A stretch of 64,000 bases of DNA, from positions 62,001 to 126,000 of the forward strand of contig CAZJEB010000002.1 of assembly GCA_964544955.1 (NCBI GenBank). The letters are read 5' to 3'. Shown piece by piece: positions 8,644 to 16,971 of the stretch. The position numbers and the translations under genes are program-made. Within the stretch, counting starts at the first letter, position 1. The number at the start of each line of letters is the position of its first letter. Source of the DNA: JAAZPT01 sp964544955. GTDB lineage: Bacteria > Bacillota > Clostridia > Christensenellales > Aristaeellaceae. The notes beneath the pieces were generated by a model. That model saw nothing but the letters and a program-made list of their open reading frames with translations, was not told the origin of the DNA and ran no database searches.

Positions 8644-8696
8644 AAATAAACGTGCAAAACAATGCATAAATTATACTTGAAAATGCACGTTTATTT
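8644..8696. promoter_or_regulatory. operator: perfect 13-bp inverted repeat around the operon promoter
   Basis: AAATAAACGTGCA (8644-8656) and its exact reverse complement TGCACGTTTATTT (8684-8696) are separated by 27 bp, so arm centres are 40 bp apart. The right arm fills the spacer between the -35 and -10 boxes; the left arm is just upstream. Binding there would block polymerase. The likely binder is the DeoR protein encoded directly upstream. Confidence 0.7.
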
Positions 8697-8704
8697 GCTA
8701 TAAT
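8677..8704 (+). promoter_or_regulatory. sigma-A promoter of the allose-type operon
   Basis: TTGAAA (8677-8682), 16-bp spacer, consensus TATAAT (8699-8704). The spacer coincides with one operator arm. First gene starts 51 bp downstream. Confidence 0.8.
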
Positions 8705-8755
8705 AATCTCACAAACGGTTTAATATAAAAATCTTAGGGGGATAATTGAAACTTT

Positions 8756-9343
8756 ATGGATTTTACAAAAGAAATTAAATCTTACATTGCTAGAGAACAA
8801 GAAGTGTTAAGTAAGTTAAATGTTGAGTCCATTAATAGTGCTATGAATCTTATTCATGAAACATTTTTAAATGAAGGCAACATTTATATTTTTGGTAATG
8901 GTGGGAGTGCAGCAACAGCATCTCATTTCGTAAACGACTTTAATAAAGGTATTTCTGAATATACTGAAAAAAAATTTAGGTTTATTTGCTTAAATGATAA
9001 TGTATCAACAATTTTAGCAATTGCAAATGATATATCTTATGATGAAATCTTTAGGTTTCAACTTAAAGGAAGGCTTAAATCAAACGATATTGTAATAGCG
9101 ATATCTGGAAGTGGTAACAGTAAAAATGTTTTATTGGCTGCAGAATATTCGCAACTAAAAGGAAATAAAGTTATTGGATTAACTGGATTCGATGGTGGTA
9201 AATTAAAGCAAGTTTGCGATATTAACTTACATGCACCAACAAATAGTATGCAAATTACAGAAGATATACATATGATTTTCGACCATATGATCATGGCGAT
9301 ATTTTATAAAATACTTGCTGGAATTGATCATATTAAAGAATAA
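8756..9343 (+). CDS. SIS-domain sugar-phosphate isomerase (GmhA-like)
   Basis: 195 residues, the size of GmhA sedoheptulose-7-phosphate isomerases. The phosphate-binding SIS motifs FGNGGSAATASHF (about residues 46-58) and AISGSGNSKNVL (about 115-126) are intact, as is the C-terminal EDIHMIFDHM helix. It opens the sugar operon. No heptose genes follow, and no RpiB/AlsI-type isomerase is present, so it may supply the aldose/ketose isomerisation (for example allose-6-phosphate to allulose-6-phosphate); this is inference. The GGGGG ribosome site is unusually far (about 14 bases), but no other in-frame start fits because of a stop just upstream. Confidence 0.85.
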   Translation: MDFTKEIKSYIAREQEVLSKLNVESINSAMNLIHETFLNEGNIYIFGNGGSAATASHFVNDFNKGISEYTEKKFRFICLNDNVSTILAIANDISYDEIFRFQLKGRLKSNDIVIAISGSGNSKNVLLAAEYSQLKGNKVIGLTGFDGGKLKQVCDINLHAPTNSMQITEDIHMIFDHMIMAIFYKILAGIDHIKE

Positions 9344-9348
9344 AAAAT

Positions 9349-10275
9349 ATGAAAAATATTATTTCAATTGATTTGGGAGGATCGAAGCTAATTGTTGCGG
9401 TTATTACTAAAGATGGAAATATAATTGCACAATCAAGGCAAGAAATCCTCAATACTATATATACAAAAGAAGCTATACGCGAACGCATAAATAAAGGTAT
9501 TTTTGATATAAAGAAGAAAATTGGTCAATTAAATGCAGACGTAGTGGGCATAAGCATACCAGGACCTTGTGATCCTGAAAAAGGAATCTTTTTACATAAT
9601 TTTACTACAAAAATTGATGATTGGAATATTGCTGCAGATATTTATCAAGACACTCAACTACCAGTTTATATAGAAAACGATGTAAATGCTTGTGCTGTTG
9701 GTGAAAAATATTTTGGTTTATGCAAGAATGAAAGCGATTATTTATGGATGACAATAAGTTTTGGCTGTGGTGGAGCGTTGTATATAAATAATAGTTTATA
9801 TAGAGGAAAAGGCTTGTTGGCTGGAGAAATTGGGCACATACAAGTGGAATATAATAATCCAAGATTATGTGGTTGTGGACAGTTTGGGGATATGGAAGCT
9901 GAAGGATCTGGAATTGCAATAGGCAGTAAGTATCTTGAAAGAATCGGTCAAGAACCCAATCCAAATTTTCATTCAAAACATGTTAGCGAATTAGCCCGTC
10001 AAGGGGATGTTGTTGCAAAAGAAATTTTTTTTGAGTCTGGTTTTTATATTGGTAAATTATGTGCGATGGTTTCTAATTTACTTAATATTCCCATTGCAGT
10101 TATTGGTGGTGGAGTTGCTGTTTATGATTATGATATTTTAAAGCCAGGTATTGATAAGGCTTTAGATAAATATGTTTTCCCTATATCAAAGGGTAAGTTT
10201 AGTGTTGTTAAAACAGAACTTGGCTATAATGCTTCGTTGCTTGGGGCAGCAGCCATAACTCTAAATAGGGATTAA
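9349..10275 (+). CDS. ROK-family sugar kinase (first of two)
   Basis: 308 residues. ATP site DLGGSKLIVAVI at the N-terminus, catalytic region IENDVNACAVGE with the expected Asp, second phosphate loop SFGCGGALYI, and GEIGHIQ. The ROK zinc motif is altered: C-G-C-G-x2-G-D-M-E, where the third Cys of the usual C-x-C-G-x2-G-C-x-E is Asp. Six bases from the preceding gene with only a weak ribosome site, so coupled translation is likely. Probably a cytoplasmic hexokinase-type enzyme acting on the imported sugar or a derivative; the substrate is not readable. Confidence 0.88.
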   Translation: MKNIISIDLGGSKLIVAVITKDGNIIAQSRQEILNTIYTKEAIRERINKGIFDIKKKIGQLNADVVGISIPGPCDPEKGIFLHNFTTKIDDWNIAADIYQDTQLPVYIENDVNACAVGEKYFGLCKNESDYLWMTISFGCGGALYINNSLYRGKGLLAGEIGHIQVEYNNPRLCGCGQFGDMEAEGSGIAIGSKYLERIGQEPNPNFHSKHVSELARQGDVVAKEIFFESGFYIGKLCAMVSNLLNIPIAVIGGGVAVYDYDILKPGIDKALDKYVFPISKGKFSVVKTELGYNASLLGAAAITLNRD

Positions 10276-10291
10276 GCAGGAGGGGAAAGAA

Positions 10292-11797
10292 TTGTCAGGA
10301 AAAAGTGACTATATTTTAGAGTTCAAAAATATTACAAAGACGTTCCCTGGTGTTAAAGCATTAAATGATGTTACATTTGGAATTTTACCTGGAACAGTGC
10401 ATGTTCTTATTGGAGAAAACGGCGCTGGAAAATCAACATTATTTAAAGTAATTAATGGACTCTATAAGGCGGAAGTAGGTCAAGTGTTTTTTGAAGGTCA
10501 AGCTCTTGAAACTAATGGACCTTCGGACTCGCTTAAAAAAGGTATATCAATGATATATCAAGAGCTTAATGTTATTCCAGAAATGACTGTTTTGGAAAAC
10601 ATGTTTTTAGGTAGGGAATTGCTTACTCCTACTGGATTGGTAGATTATGGGCGCATGGAAAAGGAAGCAAAAGAGTACCTAAAAGAACAAGGACTTTCAT
10701 TTAACCTAAAATCAAAAATGAAAGAATTATCAATTGCAGAAGCCCAAATGCTAGAAATTGTAAAATCGATTTCGGCAAATGCGAAAGTAATACTTATGGA
10801 TGAACCTACATCATCATTAACAGAGAAGGAAGTAGATTTTCTTTTCAAAAAAATAAAAGAATTGCGTGATAGAGGCATAACCATTATATATGTTAGCCAT
10901 AAAATGGAAGAAATATTTGAAATTGGCGAATATATTTCTGTTTTAAGAGATGGGCAGCATATACATACTGGATTAGTTAGCGAAACAAATGTTGCTGATG
11001 TTATCGAAAAAATGGTTGGAAGAAAAATGGATGAAGTTTATCCTGAAAATAATAACCAAATAAAGAATGTAATATTTAGTGTTAAAAATTTTAGTAAAAA
11101 AGGTGTTTTTGAGGGAATAAACTTTGATGTTAAAGCTGGTGAAATTTTTGGAATATCAGGTTTAATTGGCGCAGGTAGAACTGAGATAGCAAGAGCCATA
11201 ATGGGAATGGATTTAAAAGATACTGGTGAAGTTTATTTGGATGGTGAGTTACTAAAAATTAAGACCGTAAACGATGCAATTTCTAAAGGTATAGTTATGG
11301 TTCCAGAGGATAGAAAACGACTAGGTTTAAATTTAATTGGTACTGTTGAGGCTAATTTGACCTTAGTGTCACTTGCACATGTTTTTAAGACATATGTTTT
11401 AAAATTAAAAGGGATGAAAGAACTTGTTAAAAGGATGATGGAACATTTAAGAATCAAAGCACCAGGGCCACGAACTATAGTACAAACGTTATCTGGTGGG
11501 AACCAGCAAAAGGTAGTACTTGGCAAATGGTTATCAGTTGATCCAAAGGTTCTTTTCCTTGATGAGCCTACAAGAGGAATAGATGTTGGTACAAAGTATG
11601 AAATTTATAAGCTGATGAGAGACCTTTGCAGTAAGGGTAATGCTATAGTCCTTATTGATTCAGACTTAAATGAACTAATAGGCATGAGTGATAGAGTTAT
11701 GGTAATTCGTGAAGGCAAACAAGCTGGTATTCTAAATAAAGATGAAATAAACGCTAATAGAATAATGCATTTAGCGGCAGTAGGAGGAGAACTATAA
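10292..11797 (+). CDS. ribose/allose-class sugar ABC importer, duplicated ATP-binding subunit
   Basis: 501 residues with two fused ABC domains, as in RbsA/AlsA. First domain: Walker A GENGAGKST, Walker B VILMDEPTSSL. Second domain: degenerate A loop GLIGAGRTE, signature LSGGNQQK, Walker B VLFLDEPTRGID. The asymmetry is normal for this class. TTG start at 10292 with AGGAGGGG seven bases upstream; there is no better ATG. Stop overlaps the permease start (TAATG). Confidence 0.95.
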   Translation: MSGKSDYILEFKNITKTFPGVKALNDVTFGILPGTVHVLIGENGAGKSTLFKVINGLYKAEVGQVFFEGQALETNGPSDSLKKGISMIYQELNVIPEMTVLENMFLGRELLTPTGLVDYGRMEKEAKEYLKEQGLSFNLKSKMKELSIAEAQMLEIVKSISANAKVILMDEPTSSLTEKEVDFLFKKIKELRDRGITIIYVSHKMEEIFEIGEYISVLRDGQHIHTGLVSETNVADVIEKMVGRKMDEVYPENNNQIKNVIFSVKNFSKKGVFEGINFDVKAGEIFGISGLIGAGRTEIARAIMGMDLKDTGEVYLDGELLKIKTVNDAISKGIVMVPEDRKRLGLNLIGTVEANLTLVSLAHVFKTYVLKLKGMKELVKRMMEHLRIKAPGPRTIVQTLSGGNQQKVVLGKWLSVDPKVLFLDEPTRGIDVGTKYEIYKLMRDLCSKGNAIVLIDSDLNELIGMSDRVMVIREGKQAGILNKDEINANRIMHLAAVGGEL

Positions 11798-12789
11798 TGA
11801 ATGATGCTTTAGAAAGAAAAAAATTAAGTTTTTCAGAAATATATGAAAAAGTCGGCATAGTATTGGTTATGGTTGCGTTTATGGTAATATTTTCGTTTAT
11901 GTCACCTGTATTTTTAACTAAAGCAAACTTATTGAATGTTCTTACGCAGGCATCGGTTGTTACCATTATTGGCTGTGGAATAACACTACTTATTATTACA
12001 GGAAATACAGATCTTTCTGCAGGTTCAATGGTTGCCTTATCTGGTTGCATAATATTAGGTACATATAAAAACCTGACGGAACTATCTGGATTGTCTCCAT
12101 TGATTGCAGGGGTTTTATCTATAGGTTTAGGTATGATTATTTGTATGGCGATGTATGGAGTAGCTGCTTTAATAATTACAAAACTTCGTGCACCGGCATT
12201 TATTGTTACACTTGCTGTAAATACTGCAGCACGCGGCTTGGCCTTATTATATACGAGAGCAAGGGTTATAAAACAAATTGGTAGTATAGTTCAGCTGGGA
12301 CAGGGGAAGGTTTTGGGTGGTGTAACTTATCCAGTACTATTTATGATTGTAATTGTTATAATAACTTGGTTTATGCTAAGTAAAACAAAACAAGGCAGAT
12401 ATATTTATGCGGTTGGAGGTAATAGTGAATCTGCAAAGGCTGCTGGTATAAATACTGATAAAGTTGTTATGAAAGCATATATGTATCATGCTGTATGTGT
12501 TGCTGTAGCTGGCGTGTTATTTATGTCTCGTCTTAACTCAGCACAACCTGCTGAGGGGATAGGCCTTGAGTTTGATGCAATTACTGGTGCTATTATTGGT
12601 GGAGCATCTCTTGCAGGTGGTTTAGGTAGCGTTGTAGGTACAGTTGTAGGCTGTATGGTTATAGCAATGATAGCAAACATACTTACTCTCTTGCGCGTTC
12701 AATCTTATTACCAACAAATTATTACAGGCTTAATAATAGTTGGTGCAGTTGTTATAGACGTTGTTACAAAAAGTGGCAAACGCAAATAA
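11797..12789 (+). CDS. ribose/allose-class sugar ABC importer, permease subunit
   Basis: 330 residues, mostly hydrophobic with about 8-10 membrane helices. Family marks include ITGNTDLSAGSMVALSG, the coupling-helix region GNSESAKAAGINTDKVVMKAY, and FDAITGAIIGGASLAGGLGSVVGT. Homologous to RbsC/AlsC. Translation is coupled to the ATPase by TAATG overlap; AGGAGGA precedes the start. Confidence 0.95.
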   Translation: MNDALERKKLSFSEIYEKVGIVLVMVAFMVIFSFMSPVFLTKANLLNVLTQASVVTIIGCGITLLIITGNTDLSAGSMVALSGCIILGTYKNLTELSGLSPLIAGVLSIGLGMIICMAMYGVAALIITKLRAPAFIVTLAVNTAARGLALLYTRARVIKQIGSIVQLGQGKVLGGVTYPVLFMIVIVIITWFMLSKTKQGRYIYAVGGNSESAKAAGINTDKVVMKAYMYHAVCVAVAGVLFMSRLNSAQPAEGIGLEFDAITGAIIGGASLAGGLGSVVGTVVGCMVIAMIANILTLLRVQSYYQQIITGLIIVGAVVIDVVTKSGKRK

Positions 12790-12796
12790 TTTGATA

Positions 12797-12815
12797 TATA
12801 CACCATAGGTGTATA
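12797..12815 (+). other. intercistronic hairpin before the binding-protein gene
   Basis: Perfect TATACACC-ATA-GGTGTATA stem-loop between permease and binding-protein genes. It lacks a U-tract. May set mRNA ends for the more abundant binding-protein message. Confidence 0.5.
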
Positions 12816-12845
12816 AATAATATATTATTATATAGGAGGATTCTC

Positions 12846-13820
12846 ATGAAAAAGGTTTTTAGTGTTCTATTGGCAATGGTATTATTAGTTTCTTCAATGT
12901 CATTCGTAATGGCAGAGCAGGAATTAGCCAAGGTAGCTTTTATTGTTAAAAGCTATAATGATACCTATACCTACCTCGTAGGTGAAATTTTTGAAAAGTA
13001 CGTTAAAGAAACGTATGGCGATCTCTACACAGTTGATATGTTTGATGGCGAATTAAGTAATGAAGTTATAAACAATTTGATTGATACTTGTGTAGCAAAT
13101 GATTATGATGTTATTATATTCCAACAAAATGATCCAGATACTCCTGTACCAAACGTAAAAGCTGCGGTTGAAGCAGGCGTAAAAGTAGTGGTTACAGTTG
13201 GTAGTATCAACGATGATGGTGAAAGCGTATATTTAGATGCAGATCCAGTGCAACAGGGAAAACTTTTAACAACTTATGCAATTGAGCAAGGTTTTGTAAA
13301 AGAAGGAACAAAGGTAGCATTACTAAGGGGCATCGATGGAACATTCCATGCTGATGGCAGACATGAAGGATTTGTTGAAGACCTAAATGCTGTTGGAGCA
13401 GAAATTGTTGATGATCAAACAGCTAACTGGGCCACATCTCAGGCCCTACCAATTGTTGAAACATGGTTAATATCAAACCCTGAACTAGAATGCATATTTG
13501 CTGCCAATGATGATATGGCACTTGGCGCAATACAGGCAATTAAGGCTGCTGGCAGAGATGATATCAAAGTTTTTTCAATAGATGCTAACGAATTAGGGTG
13601 TCAAGCTTTGATAGATGGGGACTTAGTAGCAACAGTTGCACAAGATACATTAGGTTATGCACATGGCGCAGCTGACTATGCAGCTTCTCTAATAAAAGGT
13701 GAAGCAATAGAAAGCAAACGTTTACCTTCAAAACTTATTCTTCTTGAAGATGTTAATGAAATATTATCTGTAGTTCATGGTTATACTCAAGAACAAATTG
13801 ACGCACTTTACGCAAAATAA
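12846..13820 (+). CDS. sugar ABC importer substrate-binding protein (ribose/allose class)
   Basis: 324 residues. Signal peptide MKKVFSVLLAMVLLV...SFVMA with predicted cleavage before EQELAK; no lipobox Cys. Mature part is a type I periplasmic-binding fold: FIVKSYNDTYTYLV at the start, IIFQQNDPDTPVPNV, ANWATSQALPIVETWL, FAANDDMALGAIQAIKAAG and VFSIDAN hinge-side residues. It follows its permease (56 bp, strong AGGAGG site) and is bracketed by hairpins at 12797 and 13831. Sugar specificity is inferred from AlsK/AlsE genes downstream. Confidence 0.92.
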   Translation: MKKVFSVLLAMVLLVSSMSFVMAEQELAKVAFIVKSYNDTYTYLVGEIFEKYVKETYGDLYTVDMFDGELSNEVINNLIDTCVANDYDVIIFQQNDPDTPVPNVKAAVEAGVKVVVTVGSINDDGESVYLDADPVQQGKLLTTYAIEQGFVKEGTKVALLRGIDGTFHADGRHEGFVEDLNAVGAEIVDDQTANWATSQALPIVETWLISNPELECIFAANDDMALGAIQAIKAAGRDDIKVFSIDANELGCQALIDGDLVATVAQDTLGYAHGAADYAASLIKGEAIESKRLPSKLILLEDVNEILSVVHGYTQEQIDALYAK

Positions 13821-13830
13821 GAAAAATTTG

Positions 13831-13862
13831 TTGGGTGTTCGTAAGAAATTACGAACACCCAA
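13831..13862 (+). other. strong GNRA-capped intercistronic hairpin after the binding-protein gene
   Basis: TTGGGTGTTCGTAA-GAAA-TTACGAACACCCAA: a perfect 14-bp stem with a GAAA tetraloop. No U-tract follows, so a 3'-end protector or processing site is more likely than a terminator. Confidence 0.6.
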
Positions 13863-13892
13863 ATAAAGATTTATATTTACTAAGGGGATGTT

Positions 13893-14804
13893 ATGTTGGA
13901 AAATAATTATATGATTGGCATAGATATTGGAGGGACTAATTGTAGGATAGGTGCTGTAAAATCTAATTATGAAGTGCTAAAAAGTAAAATTATTAAAAGT
14001 GAATTATTTTTTAACGATAAAAGACCAGTAGATTTACTTATAAAAATTGTTGAAAATTTCATTGCTGAAATTGAATATGATTGTAAAGGTATTTGTATGG
14101 GTTTCCCTGGAGTAGTAAATAAAGAAAAAAATACTGTTTTAAGCTGCCCTAACCTTACGATGTTCAATGGTATGGAAATAGCTAATAAAGTAAGTAGTAC
14201 GCTGAAAATTCCATGCATTATTGAGCATGAAACGATACTGCTCTTATGTCATGATTTATATAAGTATAAGTTGAAAAATAAAAGTTGTGTAATTGCAATA
14301 TATTTAGGTACAGGTACGGGAAACGCGATTTATGTACATGGTAAAATACTTCAAGGTAAAAATGGAACATCAGGTGAGTTGGGGCATATTCCAATTCTTG
14401 GATTTAAGGAAAAATGTCCTTGCGGAAATAAAGGGTGTATTGAATTGTTTGCTTCAGGCAAATACCTTGAAAAAGTTTATAAAAAAAATATGACTGAAGA
14501 CTTAGGGTTTGATGAATTTTTCAAAAACCATATAAATAATGAGGATTTTAATATGTTTATTAATGCTTCGGCGGTAGCAATAGCTACTGAAATAAACATT
14601 CTTGATCCTGATATAATAATACTGAGTGGAGGAGTTTTTACAAATACTTATTTTCCAAAGGATAAGTTAGAAAAACATATAAAAGAACACACTCGCAAAC
14701 CATATCCTGAGCAGAATCTAGAATTTATTTGGACAAAAAATATTCAAAACCAAGGTATGATTGGTGCTGGTATTTATGCATGGGATAATATTATAATAAA
14801 ATAA
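13893..14804 (+). CDS. AlsK-like ROK sugar kinase (D-allose kinase candidate)
   Basis: 303 residues. DIGGTNCRIGAV phosphate loop, CMGFPGVVNKEKNTVLSCPN, IYLGTGTGNAIYV, GELGHIPI, and a canonical zinc motif CPCGNKGCIE. By memory of the family, these blocks resemble E. coli AlsK more than NagC or glucokinase. The segment holding the catalytic Asp in most ROK kinases (xND/RD-x-N) here reads IIEHETILLLCHD, so the usual base is replaced by Glu or displaced; activity needs testing. It overlaps or abuts the epimerase gene. Confidence 0.85.
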   Translation: MLENNYMIGIDIGGTNCRIGAVKSNYEVLKSKIIKSELFFNDKRPVDLLIKIVENFIAEIEYDCKGICMGFPGVVNKEKNTVLSCPNLTMFNGMEIANKVSSTLKIPCIIEHETILLLCHDLYKYKLKNKSCVIAIYLGTGTGNAIYVHGKILQGKNGTSGELGHIPILGFKEKCPCGNKGCIELFASGKYLEKVYKKNMTEDLGFDEFFKNHINNEDFNMFINASAVAIATEINILDPDIIILSGGVFTNTYFPKDKLEKHIKEHTRKPYPEQNLEFIWTKNIQNQGMIGAGIYAWDNIIIK

Positions 14805-14815
14805 TGGAGATTAAT

Positions 14816-15472
14816 ATGATTAAAGTTTCACCTTCAATAATGTGCTGTGACTTTTTAAATTTAGAAAGACAAATTAAAGCACTTGATAATGCAAATGTAG
14901 ACCTATTACATATTGATATTATGGATGGTCATTATGTACCTAATTATGGGTTAAATATAGATTTAATCAAAACGATATCTAAAGTATCAAAAACACCAAT
15001 GGACGTGCATATTATGTCCACAAACCCAACAGAATATATTGAAGCTTTGGCAGAAGCGGGCGCTACATATATTATGCCGCATATTGAGGCACTTGTTCAT
15101 CCTATTAGAGCATTTAAACAAATTAGAGCTTTGGGGAAAAAGAGTGGTTTTGCGATAAATCCTGCTACAGACTTAGGGGCACTAAAATATATGATTGAAT
15201 TTGTAGATATGATTTGCGTAATGACGGTTGATCCTGGCTTTGCAGGTCAAACACTTATAGAAAGCACTATTCCTAAAATAACGGAGATAAGGAACTTTAT
15301 TGATAAACAAGGTCTAAATATTGATATTATGGTTGATGGACAAGTAAATGAAAATACATACAAAAAACTTACAGAAGCTGGGGCAAATGTATTAGTTATT
15401 GGATCTTCTGGTTTGTTTAAGCATAGTGAAGAAAATTATCCAGCAGTTGTACAACAATATAAAAATGCATAA
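14816..15472 (+). CDS. allulose-6-phosphate 3-epimerase (AlsE-like)
   Basis: 218 residues from ATG 14816 (GGAG six bases upstream; ATG 14804 would overlap the kinase stop). TIM-barrel of the ribulose-phosphate 3-epimerase family: VSPSIMCCDF, HIDIMDGHYVPN, MDVHIM and VDG near the end. The phosphate-loop segment VMTVDPGFAGQ and the SSGLF ending match AlsE rather than ordinary Rpe (which has VMSVNPGFGGQ). It would convert D-allulose-6-phosphate to fructose-6-phosphate. Its position next to an AlsK-like kinase supports this. Confidence 0.85.
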   Translation: MIKVSPSIMCCDFLNLERQIKALDNANVDLLHIDIMDGHYVPNYGLNIDLIKTISKVSKTPMDVHIMSTNPTEYIEALAEAGATYIMPHIEALVHPIRAFKQIRALGKKSGFAINPATDLGALKYMIEFVDMICVMTVDPGFAGQTLIESTIPKITEIRNFIDKQGLNIDIMVDGQVNENTYKKLTEAGANVLVIGSSGLFKHSEENYPAVVQQYKNA

Positions 15473-15489
15473 AAAATCTTGGAGGAAAT

Positions 15490-16308
15490 ATGAGTAATTT
15501 AAAAATGTTTAGTTTTCCTGTAGAACTAAATAAAGAAACAAAAAAATTGAATATGCTTGAAGAGGGCATTGATTATACAGATTATAGTCGTAAATTTAGT
15601 GACAAAATGTTTGGTTTACTTGAACATGAAAGCTATAAAAAAGAAGATGAACCATACTATGATTTTTATAAATCAATAGGGTACTCAGCAGATAGAGAGT
15701 TGTTTGAAAAAAAAGATCTAAGATATGACTCTACAGTTATATTTTCTGGTGATGCTGATGGTGAATTTAAAAAAACAGCAGGTCATTTTCATTGTAAGGT
15801 TGAAGGAAGGGATATAAGCTACCCTGAATATTATCAAGTGGTTAAAGGAAAAGCCTTGTTTGTTATGCAAAAAGTGCAAGATGAGAATCCAACGGATGAT
15901 ATGGTGGTAGAAGATGCTATCTTAGTTGAAGTAAATGCAGGTGAAGCTGTTGTTATACCACCAGATTATGGTCATTGTACAGTTAATATTAGTGATGAAA
16001 CAATGGTGTTTATTAATCTTGTAAGTGTATATAGTACGAACAATTATGATCAAATAAAACGCTTGCAAGGCATGTGCTGTTATATAGATAAATCTGATGA
16101 TGGATACAAAGTAACTAAGAACAGCAAATATAAATTTAATTGTGATATAAAAATTGTAAAAACACAAAATAATGATGAACTTGGAATATATAAAGATGTT
16201 CCAGTATATACACAATATTTAGAAAATCCAGATAAATTTAAGTATCTTAGCGATCCAACCTTAACAAAAGAATACATGAAAGTATTGGTTCATAAAGAAA
16301 CTATTTAA
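15490..16308 (+). CDS. cupin-type glucose-6-phosphate isomerase
   Basis: 272 residues of the metal-dependent cupin phosphoglucose isomerase family known from archaea and some bacteria, unrelated to the common PGI. The cupin metal motif H-x-H (AGHFHCK), the downstream Glu (EYYQVVKGKALFVMQK) and second-motif His (PPDYGHCTVN) are present. It would link fructose-6-phosphate to glucose-6-phosphate as the last step of the operon, or act on a related hexose phosphate. Strong GGAGG site; operon ends with a hairpin at 16339. Confidence 0.82.
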   Translation: MSNLKMFSFPVELNKETKKLNMLEEGIDYTDYSRKFSDKMFGLLEHESYKKEDEPYYDFYKSIGYSADRELFEKKDLRYDSTVIFSGDADGEFKKTAGHFHCKVEGRDISYPEYYQVVKGKALFVMQKVQDENPTDDMVVEDAILVEVNAGEAVVIPPDYGHCTVNISDETMVFINLVSVYSTNNYDQIKRLQGMCCYIDKSDDGYKVTKNSKYKFNCDIKIVKTQNNDELGIYKDVPVYTQYLENPDKFKYLSDPTLTKEYMKVLVHKETI

Positions 16309-16338
16309 AGCATTGATAATATTAACTATTACAACATA

Positions 16339-16367
16339 AACAGGCGTGAAGTACATTCACGCCTGTT
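16339..16367 (+). terminator. operon-ending hairpin
   Basis: Perfect 12-bp stem AACAGGCGTGAA-GTACA-TTCACGCCTGTT after the last sugar gene. The U-tract is poor, so termination may be partial. Confidence 0.5.
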
Positions 16368-16390
16368 ATACGCAAACTAAAAAATTCTAA

Positions 16391-16897
16391 TTAATTTTCA
16401 AAGAAAATTACGTTGGCAGCGCTACCGTTGTTAAACCTTGCATGGGGGTAAAACTCAAGCAATTCGTAGTTGTTTTCAGTATAGTCCCTTATAACGTTTT
16501 GCCAGAAATATGCGCTTGTTTTATTGCCAGGATAATATCTAATTTGCCATTTGCCTTTTAACATGTTAAAAAGCTGTATAAGTACTTTTCTACCAAAGCC
16601 CCTTTGCCTGTATTTGTAAAGCAAAGTCATCTCGGTTATAGAAAAATCAATTGTTCTTTCGGGGTCGAAGGAATGGTTATCAATAAGCACGAAGCCTGCA
16701 ATTTTATCTTTAACTCTTAATATAAATGCAAAACCATGTTCACTATTAAAGTAGTCCTCTAAAGTGGGAAAGCCGTAAAGACCATCTTCGTCAAGGTCAA
16801 CAAGGCTAAACTGTGAAAAATCGTATTGATATTTTTCAAACAGGTTGGCTAACACATGTTTTTTATCCGGAGTAACTTTTTCCAATACTATATCCAT
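16391..16897 (-). CDS. GNAT-family N-acetyltransferase
   Basis: About 168 residues. GNAT features: acceptor-side start EKYQYDFSQF, FAFILRVKDKIAGFVLI, and the acetyl-CoA loop YKYRQRGFGRKVLIQLF (R-x2-G-x-G/A), followed by WQIRYYPGNKTSAYFW. ATG 16897 is preferred over GTG 16903, since AGGAG then lies seven bases away. Substrate unknown. Monocistronic on the minus strand. Confidence 0.82.
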   Translation of the reverse strand: MDIVLEKVTPDKKHVLANLFEKYQYDFSQFSLVDLDEDGLYGFPTLEDYFNSEHGFAFILRVKDKIAGFVLIDNHSFDPERTIDFSITEMTLLYKYRQRGFGRKVLIQLFNMLKGKWQIRYYPGNKTSAYFWQNVIRDYTENNYELLEFYPHARFNNGSAANVIFFEN

Positions 16898-16971
16898 AGC
16901 CACGCTCCTAAATTTTTATAATTTTAATTAATTATATCCGTTTTTTACAAATTATGCAACAATTTATTATT

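Noticed and set aside
9605..9976. 123-codon minus-strand frame
   Set aside because: Lies wholly inside the ROK kinase gene in antisense, with no ribosome site; a shadow of AT-rich coding sequence.
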